A stretch of 64,000 nt of DNA from UMGS1783 sp900555065. Lineage in GTDB: Bacteria > Bacillota > Clostridia > Oscillospirales > UMGS1783. The translations under genes were made by a program, and so were the position numbers. Location of the stretch: assembly GCA_937991645.1 (NCBI GenBank), contig CALKPL010000001.1, positions 1 through 64,000 on the forward strand, given 5' to 3'. The notes beneath the pieces were generated by a model. That model did no database searches. It worked only from the letters and a program-made list of their open reading frames with translations, and was not told the origin of the DNA. Position 1 is the stretch's first letter, and every line of letters starts with the position of its first letter. Below are positions 12,349-19,656 of this stretch, piece by piece.

Positions 12349-12533
12349 CCCGCCCTGCCGTATTCCCCGGTAATGTTTAACCCGCCGAAGCAGGTGGGTA
12401 TCCTGTCGTGGAGTGAATGGGCTTCCAACGTCCGGCGACAAGTCGCCGGGAGGCCTGCGCGCGCTCCACAGAACGCGGATTCCCTTCAAAGTAGTGTAGG
12501 TTTAAATAACCCGGAGTCCTCGAACAGGGCAGG
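12349..12533 (-). ncRNA. ssrS: 6S RNA (RNA polymerase regulator), predicted from fold
   Basis: A transcript of about 185 bases on the minus strand folds into the rod typical of 6S RNA, which mimics an open promoter and binds the housekeeping RNA polymerase. A nine-pair closing stem joins 12525-12533 with 12349-12357. Next come CUCCGG with CCGGGG, then a wide central bubble whose 3' side carries a small UUCG hairpin, then GGGAAUCC with GGAUACCC, GUGGAG with CUCCAC, and an apical seven-pair stem near 12440. The length matches the family. A TATAAA box (12544-12549) overlaps the end of the upstream gene, and a terminator follows. Assignment is by structure; I could not run a covariance search. 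Confidence 0.7.
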
Positions 12534-12539
12534 AAAAAC

Positions 12540-12833
12540 TCAGTTTATAATCTCGTATTCGTCGCTCAGCCGGTCCTCAAACGCCTGCCAGACCGCGTCA
12601 AACTCGGCCTCGTCGTTGATGGTGAGCAGGATTTCCTCGCCGTCCTCCTCCACCATTTTGAGAATGACGACCTGGTAGTCCTCTTCCACAATGTCTTCGG
12701 GATTCTCATACAGCGGCAGCAGCGCGACATAGGTCTGCCCGTTCAGCTCCACCGCGTCGATCATCTCATATTCCGTTTCGTTCCCTTCCTCATCCATCAG
12801 GCTGATGATATCGTTCCCATACTCTTCGCTCAT
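12540..12833 (-). CDS. DUF1292 domain protein (YrzB-like)
   Basis: A very acidic 97-residue protein with the DUF1292 pattern: an N-terminal DEEGNETEYEMIDAVELNG, a central YVALLP and a later VVILKMVEEDGEE. The biochemical role of this Firmicutes family is unknown. The start has GGAGGAA upstream. It begins 18 bases after the DUF4153 membrane protein, so the two are probably co-transcribed, and it ends just before the 6S-like RNA. Confidence 0.88.
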   Translation of the reverse strand: MSEEYGNDIISLMDEEGNETEYEMIDAVELNGQTYVALLPLYENPEDIVEEDYQVVILKMVEEDGEEILLTINDEAEFDAVWQAFEDRLSDEYEIIN

Positions 12834-12851
12834 TTGTATTCCTCCAAATTT

Positions 12852-14663
12852 TTATTGATCATGTTCTGAGAACAGAATTGTGTCCGTCAGCGCCGTTGTC
12901 AGATACCCGTATTCGCGGTCCGCCGCCGAAGCGGTCACATGCTTGAGCACGACTTTCAGACTCACGCCGTCGCCGCTGAGAATCATTGTCATATACGTGT
13001 CCGGGATGGAGACGGCCGCTCCGTCTTCCACGGCGTTCTCCTCCAGGTAATTCACAATCCGGCGCAGGTATATGGACAGATCCCGGTCGGCGACCTGTTC
13101 GCCGTCCCGCTGTATGATGCCCCGAATCGTGTGCTGCTGCGGATCGCTCACAAAACGCACGCTGTACGTTCCGTTTTCGCCGATTATATTATCCATGGAA
13201 AAATTGAAAAAATTATAGGTTGTAGAATTTACCAGAACATAGTCGTAGCCGCTTGCGCTGTACACTTTGTTCGAAAGCGCGCCGACGAGCACCGTGCTGT
13301 TCATGTTGGCATCTGCGCCCGCGCCAAACTCGCCCGCAACGCCAAACACCGTCCTGTAATCGCTTTCAAAGTCAAAGCCGGGCGGCAGCCAGGCGGCCAT
13401 CTCCGTCTCGCCGCTGTCCGCGATATACTGCACGGCGCGGGAGAGTTCGATTCTGTCCGTCTCCGAAATATCGGCAGGGGCGGTGATGGCGTCATTTTCC
13501 AGCATACCGTTCCTTTTCATGATATTTTCCGCGCGCACGACCTGTGAAAACACCGAGACAGTTTTGTAATTGAAGACCGGGAACACGGAAATTACCGTCA
13601 AAACCATAGCGGTCGCCACGATCACAAGCCCGTTTCCCCGGGGACTGATCAGCACCGTAAGGATGCACACGGCAAGGAACACATACCCCGCCAGGGCGAA
13701 ATACCGGGCGCCGGTCAGACCATAGGACACGATCATGCTGCCAAGCCGCCAGATCCCAATGCCGAGCATGGGAATGCCCACGACCGGCAGAAAGACGCGG
13801 TAAAGCCGGCAGGGCAGGCTTTCAATATTGCATGTGAGCAGATAGACGAAGCAGGCCGCGCCGAGAAATACCGCTTCACGCTGGAAAATGTCCAGCGCCG
13901 AGGGCCAGTTCCCCCACCAGATCCCGTTGAAGAGCCAGACCGCCTCGGTCAGGAAAAATATGACGATGACCGGAATGCCGATATAGCAGACCAGCTTTTC
14001 CAGCAGCCTGTAATACCGTTTATCCGCCACGGTCGGTTCGCGCTGGTCGGACAGGCTGTTCACGCCGCCAAGGAATACGATATACGTCACATACAGAGAA
14101 ATAATGAACAGGTACTGAAAAACGACAGCCGACATGTCATGCACAAACAGGACCTTGATCAGTATGGTTATGATGGAAAGGCCGCAGAAAAACAGCGCGC
14201 CGTATACTACGCCGGATACGAGCTTTGCAACGAGCGCAAAGATGACCCGGCTCATCTGGAACCTGCCGTCTTTACGCGTAATCAGCAGCAGGATGACGAG
14301 CAGGATGAAAAGGTTGGCGGCCACAATCCGCGCGATGAGCATTTCCATAGCGTCCGCGTCCGCCGTGAACAGCAGCAGGAACACCGCGCTGGGCACGGCG
14401 ATCCCAAGCCCTGTAAACGCGAGCGTCCAGAGCCCTTCGAGTTTGCTCCGCTTGAATATAAGCGAAAACATGATATTGCTGGTGATGCCTGTAATACAGG
14501 CGAGCATCAGCGCCTTATATAGGTCCTCGTCGGTGCCGAGCTGTAATGAGATGAACTGTACGATCACTGAAAACAGTCCGAACGCAACGGCGGCCGGAAA
14601 GTTCATAAACGCGCCGCCGCTGCCGTAGAACACTGACAGGAACCAGGATTTCAGCTTCTGCAT
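12852..14663 (-). CDS. DUF4153 multi-pass membrane protein
   Basis: The 603-residue product begins MQKLKSWFLSVFYGSGG. About twelve hydrophobic segments fill residues 15-400, and a soluble, probably extracellular domain follows. The segment IVSYGLTGARYFAL and the stretch VFPVFNYKTVSVFSQ are typical of DUF4153 proteins, whose function is not established. A longer frame reaches 14792, but GAGAGGA lies in front of 14663 and the promoter at 14715-14743 excludes the upstream start. The DUF1292 gene follows closely. Confidence 0.85.
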   Translation of the reverse strand: MQKLKSWFLSVFYGSGGAFMNFPAAVAFGLFSVIVQFISLQLGTDEDLYKALMLACITGITSNIMFSLIFKRSKLEGLWTLAFTGLGIAVPSAVFLLLFTADADAMEMLIARIVAANLFILLVILLLITRKDGRFQMSRVIFALVAKLVSGVVYGALFFCGLSIITILIKVLFVHDMSAVVFQYLFIISLYVTYIVFLGGVNSLSDQREPTVADKRYYRLLEKLVCYIGIPVIVIFFLTEAVWLFNGIWWGNWPSALDIFQREAVFLGAACFVYLLTCNIESLPCRLYRVFLPVVGIPMLGIGIWRLGSMIVSYGLTGARYFALAGYVFLAVCILTVLISPRGNGLVIVATAMVLTVISVFPVFNYKTVSVFSQVVRAENIMKRNGMLENDAITAPADISETDRIELSRAVQYIADSGETEMAAWLPPGFDFESDYRTVFGVAGEFGAGADANMNSTVLVGALSNKVYSASGYDYVLVNSTTYNFFNFSMDNIIGENGTYSVRFVSDPQQHTIRGIIQRDGEQVADRDLSIYLRRIVNYLEENAVEDGAAVSIPDTYMTMILSGDGVSLKVVLKHVTASAADREYGYLTTALTDTILFSEHDQ

Positions 14664-14714
14664 GGCTTCCTCTCCCCCGAGGCTGTGTAGGTTCCTCGAT
14701 ACCTCTGCGTGTCC

Positions 14715-14743
14715 ATCATAGCATAATTTGCCGGGATTGTAAA
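14715..14743 (-). promoter_or_regulatory. promoter of the DUF4153-DUF1292 operon
   Basis: Minus-strand TTTACA (14738-14743) and TATGAT (14715-14720) are 17 bases apart. Confidence 0.65.
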
Positions 14744-14842
14744 TATCTCTGCCGAAAACACCGGGCGGAAAATCAGCGACGCAAAGCGACAAAAACAGGC
14801 CGGCGGCGGCGCAAAACGCAAACGTTTATAGAAAATTTGCAT

Positions 14843-14871
14843 TTGACGCGGTAAATCGATTATAATAATAT
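14843..14871 (+). promoter_or_regulatory. promoter of the ribbon-helix-helix gene
   Basis: TTGACG (14843-14848) and TAATAT (14866-14871) are 17 bases apart; transcription would start about 30 bases upstream of the ATG. Confidence 0.7.
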
Positions 14872-14908
14872 GTGTTATACAAACGCGATACAGAAAGGTG
14901 CGGACGAT

Positions 14909-15094
14909 ATGCATCCCTATAAAGTACAGCAGGGCTTCCGGCTGGACCATGACACGATTGAAAAGCTCCGTGTCATCGCAGACGGAGAAAACAGAAGCCT
15001 GAACAATATGGTGGAGACCATCCTCATGCGGCACATTCAACAGTATGAGAGCGAACACGGAAAGATCGACCTGGACGCGCTCGCAGAGGAATGA
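14909..15094 (+). CDS. small ribbon-helix-helix (Arc-like) DNA-binding protein
   Basis: The 61-residue protein has one strand (GFRLDHD) followed by two helices (TIEKLRVIADGENRSLNNM, then VETILMRHIQQYES), the layout of an Arc/MetJ-type dimeric DNA-binding domain with an acidic C-terminal tail. The ATG at 14909 has AAAGGTG upstream; an in-frame ATG at 14870 would overlap the -10 box and is rejected. It stands alone between its own promoter and terminator. The target is unknown; no toxin gene lies next to it. Confidence 0.8.
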   Translation: MHPYKVQQGFRLDHDTIEKLRVIADGENRSLNNMVETILMRHIQQYESEHGKIDLDALAEE

Positions 15095-15140
15095 ATACGC
15101 GCCCGTCTACAGCGCCGGCACAGGTCCTGTGTCCGCGCCC

Positions 15141-15170
15141 GCCCGCCGGCCACCAACGGCGGGCTTTTTT
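15141..15170 (+). terminator. terminator after the ribbon-helix-helix gene
   Basis: An eight-base-pair stem (15141-15148 with 15157-15164) is followed by six T. Confidence 0.9.
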
Positions 15171-15244
15171 CATGCGCAAACACGCGCGCCCATGCATAAA
15201 ACCGGCGGGAACTCCGCAATCTAGTTGCAAAGGAGATGGTGCGT

Positions 15245-16132
15245 ATGCGCTACGAGGAATATGTGCTGATTCTCGGCGGTATTTTCATGGGCACGCTCGC
15301 GCGCGCCGTTACGCTGCGGGTGGACAGCCGCCAGAACCCGAGCTTCCCTACCGGCTATTTTATCAATCTTGTAACCGGCTTTATCGCTTCCACTCTGGGC
15401 GCTGTGGCCATTCCCGCGTTTATGAACCGGGATTTCACCGCCGTGACCTTTCTCACGCTGGCGGTACAGCATTTTCGCGAGATACGCAAGCTGGAAAGCG
15501 AAAGTTTTGGAAAGCTGGAGCGGACGGAGTATACAGAGCGCGGCGCGGCGTATATCGACGGCATCGCAAAAACCTATGAGGCGAGAAATTATATTTCGCT
15601 TCTGACCTCCTTTTTCACCGTGCTCGCCATGCGCCTGTGCTACACCGGAATCCTGTTCGCAGACTGCCTGATCGGGCTTGCGGCGGGACTTATAGTCCTG
15701 TTCTTTCTGCAGGCGCTGACAAAAGGAAGGACTGTGGCGGATATCTGCGATATTGCGCCGGGCGCTATCACCGTGGCGGGCTCGAAGCTGTATGTAGACG
15801 GCATGCCCGTGACCTCCCTGCTCGGCACGGACGAGAGCCGCGAACGGCTGCAAAACGAAGGCGTTGCGGCCGTGCTCACGCCAAAGACGGACCTCGACCG
15901 CGTTACGCTGGAAAACGCAGGCCAGAGACAGGCCGTACTGTTTGAGGCGATCCGATCGCTGGGCGTAAAACAGTACCAATTTGCACAGTCCGACCCCGAT
16001 TCGGGCAAGACGCTCATCGCCTTTGTGCCCATTGTCCGAAATCCCGGCGCAATGCTCTACGCAATCGGCAAAACGCCCATACTGGAAAACAGCAGAAAGC
16101 TGCGCGCAGGCGCGGCGAACAGGAGGGATTAA
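15245..16132 (+). CDS. YIEGIA family membrane protein
   Basis: The 295-residue protein carries the family signature as YIDGIAKTYEARNY near residue 104. Hydrophobic segments lie at about residues 6-25, 38-60 and 120-160, so it is membrane-embedded, with a soluble C-terminal half. The family occurs in Firmicutes and its function is not established. The ATG at 15245 sits nine bases after AGGAG; the ATG at 15236 directly abuts that site and is less likely. Its partner gene starts two bases after the stop. Confidence 0.85.
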   Translation: MRYEEYVLILGGIFMGTLARAVTLRVDSRQNPSFPTGYFINLVTGFIASTLGAVAIPAFMNRDFTAVTFLTLAVQHFREIRKLESESFGKLERTEYTERGAAYIDGIAKTYEARNYISLLTSFFTVLAMRLCYTGILFADCLIGLAAGLIVLFFLQALTKGRTVADICDIAPGAITVAGSKLYVDGMPVTSLLGTDESRERLQNEGVAAVLTPKTDLDRVTLENAGQRQAVLFEAIRSLGVKQYQFAQSDPDSGKTLIAFVPIVRNPGAMLYAIGKTPILENSRKLRAGAANRRD

Positions 16133-16134
16133 AC

Positions 16135-16329
16135 ATGGCGCAGAGCCCGCGCTGTATTCTGGCCTGTATCACGGCCGACCGAAACCGTATACTGAGCGCC
16201 GGCGCGCTCGTCCTGCTGATTGCGGACGAAGGCGAACGAAAACGCTGCGCGCAGGAATTGAGAGATAGCCTGGACGGCGACGCTTTACAGCTGGAAAACG
16301 GCGATTTTCTGATTCTGAGCAAAGCCTGA
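16135..16329 (+). CDS. capping complex subunit for YIEGIA
   Basis: The 64-residue soluble protein begins MAQSPRCILACITADRNRIL and ends ENGDFLILSKA. Small proteins of this kind sit directly after YIEGIA genes and are annotated as its capping-complex partner; the assignment rests on position, size and resemblance. AGGAGG precedes the start. The two genes are almost certainly translated together. Confidence 0.75.
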   Translation: MAQSPRCILACITADRNRILSAGALVLLIADEGERKRCAQELRDSLDGDALQLENGDFLILSKA

Positions 16330-16670
16330 CCCGCATTTTCCCGCCGCTTGCATTGTCCGGACCGGGAGACCAAAGCTAACGTAAAAAACGGGGCTTTTCT
16401 AAAAAATAGACCTTTCGCGCGGTCCATGTCCTCCCCGCGCAGGCCAGCCGGAACGGAAAAACGGCGCGCTGCGCAGCCTTTCCCGCGCCGGACGCGCCGG
16501 AAAAGCGTTTTGCACGCGCAGACGCCGAGCAAGACGCGCCGCACCGGCCTTAGGCTACCGGCTGTACCCGGCGGAGGCTCGACAGGAAAAATCCGTGACC
16601 GTGCGCGGCGCAGGCCTGCCCGTCCGTCCGACGCTAAATGCGCAGGATAGCCCCCGCGCACGTTCCAACA
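16330..16670. other. GC-rich intergenic stretch
   Basis: About 340 very GC-rich bases. Several long frames cross it on both strands, but their composition (Arg, Ala, Pro and Gly rich) is what GC-rich noncoding DNA gives, and none has a convincing ribosome site. I see no gene or named RNA. Confidence 0.5.
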
Positions 16671-16698
16671 GCCGCCGGCCATAGCCGGCGGCCTTTTT
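16671..16698 (+). terminator. terminator downstream of the YIEGIA pair
   Basis: A nine-base-pair stem (16671-16679 with 16684-16692) is followed by CTTTTT. It lies 340 bases past the last gene, so the 3' untranslated region would be long. Confidence 0.8.
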
Positions 16699-16863
16699 GC
16701 GCCCGCAGGCCGCGGCGTGATTTTTGCCGGAAATAGCGGCGGCGCCCGCACTGCCCCGCCGCCTGCCCGCAAAACGCGCCTTCCATACGTTTTGGGAAGC
16801 CTGCCCGCCCGCCGCGCCGGCGCAGCGCCGCTTGTGAACAATTTTTGCAAGCAGTTTTTCCTC

Positions 16864-16891
16864 TTGACAGCAACGGAATTCTGAGTAAACT
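16864..16891 (+). promoter_or_regulatory. promoter of the marR-MATE operon
   Basis: TTGACA (16864-16869) is followed after 16 bases by TAAACT (16886-16891). Confidence 0.7.
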
Positions 16892-16903
16892 AAGAAGAGA
16901 ATA

Positions 16904-16932
16904 GTTCTGTATAGAACAGTTTTACATAAAAC
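16904..16932 (+). promoter_or_regulatory. tandem palindromic operators, probably for the MarR protein
   Basis: Two 14-base inverted repeats stand side by side: GTTCTGTATAGAAC (16904-16917) and GTTTTACATAAAAC (16919-16932). They share the form GTTYT-n4-ARAAC and their centres are 15 bases apart. They lie just downstream of the predicted transcription start and upstream of the MarR gene, where a bound repressor would block it. Confidence 0.7.
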
Positions 16933-16951
16933 TATTACGGGAGGCTTTGCT

Positions 16952-17401
16952 ATGGGCCGGCCGACTGATTTTATGACGAACACGCGCCGTATCATCAAGC
17001 TGTACGAAAGTATGCTGCGGACGATCTGCGAGCAATATCAGCTCACATTGATAGAAGCGACCATCCTCAGTTTCCTCTACAACAATCCCGGAATCGACAC
17101 GGCGGCGGATATTGCGGAGCTGCGGATGCTGTCCAAGGGAAACGTGTCCCTGGCGGTGGAGAGCCTGATTCAAAAAGGGCTGCTCAAACGCGAGCAGGAC
17201 GGCGCGGACCGGCGCAGGATTCATCTGCACCCAACGCCAGCGGCCGCGCCGATCATGGTGTCGCTGGAAGATGTACGCGTTCAATTCCAAAACGAGGTTT
17301 TTTCCGGGTTTTCCCCGCACGACCTGGAGGTTTTGGATCGAATCAACCGCCGTATTGCGGAAAATACTACAAACGCCATGGCCAGGAGGGATGGGGCATG
17401 A
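16952..17401 (+). CDS. MarR family transcriptional regulator
   Basis: The 149-residue protein has the winged helix of the family: the recognition region AELRMLSKGNVSLAVESLI and the wing KGLLKREQDGADRRRIHLH at about residues 65-105, flanked by helices used for dimerisation. It probably represses its own operon, and with it the MATE pump that overlaps its stop codon by four bases (ATGA). The inducer is unknown. Two matching palindromes lie in front of the gene. Confidence 0.93.
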   Translation: MGRPTDFMTNTRRIIKLYESMLRTICEQYQLTLIEATILSFLYNNPGIDTAADIAELRMLSKGNVSLAVESLIQKGLLKREQDGADRRRIHLHPTPAAAPIMVSLEDVRVQFQNEVFSGFSPHDLEVLDRINRRIAENTTNAMARRDGA

Positions 17402-18828
17402 ACGAAAAAATGAACGACGAAAAAGATATGCTGGGAAAACAACCCGTAGGCAAGCTATTGTTGAAGCTGGCGCTTCCTACAGTGACCGCGCAGATTATCA
17501 ATATGCTCTACAATATTGTGGACCGAATCTATATCGGCCACATACCCGGTGTGGGCGCAGCCGCGCTGACGGGCGTAGGAGTATGTATGCCGCTGATTAT
17601 GATCGTCACGGCTTTCGCCGCCTTTGCCGGTTACGGCGGCGCGCCGCGCGCCTCCATATTCATGGGACAAGGGGATCCTGAATCTGCGGAGAAGACGCTG
17701 GGCAACTGCTTTTCTACGCAGATTGCGATCTCCATCGTACTGACGGCCGCCCTGCTTTTGTGGAACAGGGATTTCCTGATGGCGTTCGGCGCGAGTGAAA
17801 ATACGATTGAATACGGCGTCAGCTATATGAATATCTATGCGATAGGCACTATATTCGTCCAGCTGACGCTGGGCATGAACGCCTTTATCACAGCCCAGGG
17901 CTTTGCAAAAACGGGTATGCTCTCCGTGCTGATCGGCGCGGTGGCCAACATTGTTCTGGATCCTATTTTCATCTTTACTTTTGATATGGGCGTACAGGGC
18001 GCCGCGCTGGCGACGATTATCTCCCAGGCGATGTCCTGCGCATGGGTGCTGGCCTTCCTGTTGGGAAAAAAGACACGGCTCAAAATCCGTGCCAAAAATC
18101 TTATCCTGCAAGCGCGCATTATCCTGCCAAGCCTGGCGCTCGGACTGTCCTCTTTCATCATGCAGGCGAGCGAAAGCGTTATCTTTGTTTGCTTCAACGC
18201 GTCGCTGCTGAAATACGGCGGGGACATCGCCGTCGGCGCCATGACCATCCTTTCAAGCGTCATGCAGTTCGCCATGCTGCCGCTGCAGGGGCTGGGCCAG
18301 GGCGCGCAGCCGATTATCAGCTACAACTACGGCGCGCGGAATGCGGATAGGGTGCGCGCGGCGTTTAAAATACTGCTTAAGGCCAGCCTCTGCTACTCTG
18401 TCGCGCTCTGGGCGCTCATCATGCTGTTCCCGCAGGGCTTTGCGGCTTTGTTTACAGATGCTTCGGAACTGATTGAATACACAAAAACGGCGCTGCGCAT
18501 TTACGCTGCCAGCCTGCTGTTGTTCGGCATCCAGATCGCCTGCCAGATGACCTTCACCTCGCTCGGCAACGCCAAGGCCTCGATTCTTGTAGCCGTCATG
18601 CGCAAATTTATACTGTTGATCCCGCTGATCTATATTCTGCCACTCATCTTTCCAGATGCGCAGGCAACGGCTGTATACGCCGCCGAGCCGGTCGCGGATT
18701 TTCTCGCTGTATCCTTCACCGCGGTTCTGTTTACCTTCCAGTTTAAAAAGTCCCTGGCCGGCCTGCCCGGCGGGGACGGGACCGAACCGGCGCTGCCGGA
18801 CGAGAAAACACAGCCCACATCTCTGTAA
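17398..18828 (+). CDS. MATE family multidrug efflux transporter
   Basis: The 476-residue membrane protein has twelve predicted transmembrane segments in two related halves and the family start GKLLLKLALPTVTAQIINMLYN is split here as KLLLKLALPTVTAQ then NMLYNIVDRIYIGH. The second half has GLGQGAQPIISYNYGA. MATE proteins export cationic drugs in exchange for sodium or protons; the substrate here is unknown. Translational coupling to the MarR gene implies control by it. Confidence 0.95.
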   Translation: MNEKMNDEKDMLGKQPVGKLLLKLALPTVTAQIINMLYNIVDRIYIGHIPGVGAAALTGVGVCMPLIMIVTAFAAFAGYGGAPRASIFMGQGDPESAEKTLGNCFSTQIAISIVLTAALLLWNRDFLMAFGASENTIEYGVSYMNIYAIGTIFVQLTLGMNAFITAQGFAKTGMLSVLIGAVANIVLDPIFIFTFDMGVQGAALATIISQAMSCAWVLAFLLGKKTRLKIRAKNLILQARIILPSLALGLSSFIMQASESVIFVCFNASLLKYGGDIAVGAMTILSSVMQFAMLPLQGLGQGAQPIISYNYGARNADRVRAAFKILLKASLCYSVALWALIMLFPQGFAALFTDASELIEYTKTALRIYAASLLLFGIQIACQMTFTSLGNAKASILVAVMRKFILLIPLIYILPLIFPDAQATAVYAAEPVADFLAVSFTAVLFTFQFKKSLAGLPGGDGTEPALPDEKTQPTSL

Positions 18829-18865
18829 TCCTGCAATGCGGGCATCTACCTGAGAAAGGATCGAA

Positions 18866-19573
18866 ATGGAAACTGCATACGAAGCCAAACTTTCAGAACG
18901 AAAAGAGGTTCTCAAAGACTTTTTCGGCGGCTATGAGGGCGAGGACATTCCCGACGACCTGCTCATGCGCCTGTTTCAGTATGAGGAGCTGATGATTAAG
19001 TATCGCTCCGCTATCCGTGAAATCACGACCAAACTTCATATACTCAACGACGAGCTGTCCGTATTTACAAAACACAATCCGATCGAAAATATCCAGTCAA
19101 GGGTGAAACGTCCGTACAGCATTGCGAAAAAACTCAGCAAACAGGGGCAGCCCGTAACGGTAGAGGCCATTTCTGCACACCTGAACGATGTGGCCGGCAT
19201 ACGCATTATCTGCCCCTTTATCAGCGATATATACGACGTGGCGGACATGCTGCTCAAACAGGACGACATCCTGCTGATCGCCAGGAAGGACTATATCAAA
19301 GCGCCGAAGGATAACGGCTACCGCAGTCTGCATCTGATTGTGGAAGTCCCGGTCTTTTTCTCCACTGGCAAAGAGCAAATTCGCGTCGAGATCCAGATAC
19401 GGACGGTCGCAATGGATTTCTGGGCGAGCCTGGAACATCAGATCCGTTACAAGAACAATTCCCCGGAGGTCCAGAAAATTGCGAAGGAATTGAAGGACTG
19501 CGCGGACACCATCGCGCAGACGGACATGAAAATGCAGCAGCTTCGGCAGCGCATTGAATCCGGGCAATCGTAA
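18866..19573 (+). CDS. small alarmone synthetase (GTP pyrophosphokinase, RelQ/YjbM-type)
   Basis: The 235-residue cytosolic enzyme contains only the RelA/SpoT synthetase domain, which moves pyrophosphate from ATP to GTP or GDP to make (p)ppGpp. The core covers about residues 70-200: SRVKRPYSIAKKLSKQG, DVAGIRIICPF, the stretch KDNGYRSLHLIVEVP, and VEIQIRTVAMDFWASLEHQI. There is no hydrolase, TGS or ACT domain. The start follows AGAAAGGATC. It begins 37 bases after the MATE gene, so it may be read from the same transcript; a strong terminator follows. Confidence 0.92.
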   Translation: METAYEAKLSERKEVLKDFFGGYEGEDIPDDLLMRLFQYEELMIKYRSAIREITTKLHILNDELSVFTKHNPIENIQSRVKRPYSIAKKLSKQGQPVTVEAISAHLNDVAGIRIICPFISDIYDVADMLLKQDDILLIARKDYIKAPKDNGYRSLHLIVEVPVFFSTGKEQIRVEIQIRTVAMDFWASLEHQIRYKNNSPEVQKIAKELKDCADTIAQTDMKMQQLRQRIESGQS

Positions 19574-19575
19574 AA

Positions 19576-19603
19576 GAGGGGGCGCATGCGCCCCCTCTTT
19601 TTT
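19576..19603 (+). terminator. terminator, likely bidirectional
   Basis: A perfect 22-base palindrome (19576-19597) is followed by six T; four A precede it, so it may also stop transcripts from the convergent mannosidase gene. Confidence 0.9.
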
Positions 19604-19656
19604 CAGCCGGCAGCGCCGCGGCGCGCCTTTCGGAACTTTATTATGCCGTCCGGGGG

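Noticed and set aside
12210..12510. Plus-strand reading of the 6S-like region as a transcript
   Set aside because: The terminator T-run and the adjacent -10 box fit only the minus strand.
12349..12533. SRP RNA (4.5S/scRNA) as an alternative identity for the structured RNA
   Set aside because: The conserved SRP helix 8 sequences (GGUCAGG and GGAAGNAGCA-like) are absent, and the rod with a central bubble fits 6S.
16014..16998. Minus-strand frames rich in Arg and Ala after the YIEGIA pair
   Set aside because: Composition typical of GC-rich noncoding DNA; no ribosome site; overlap the real plus-strand genes and a terminator.
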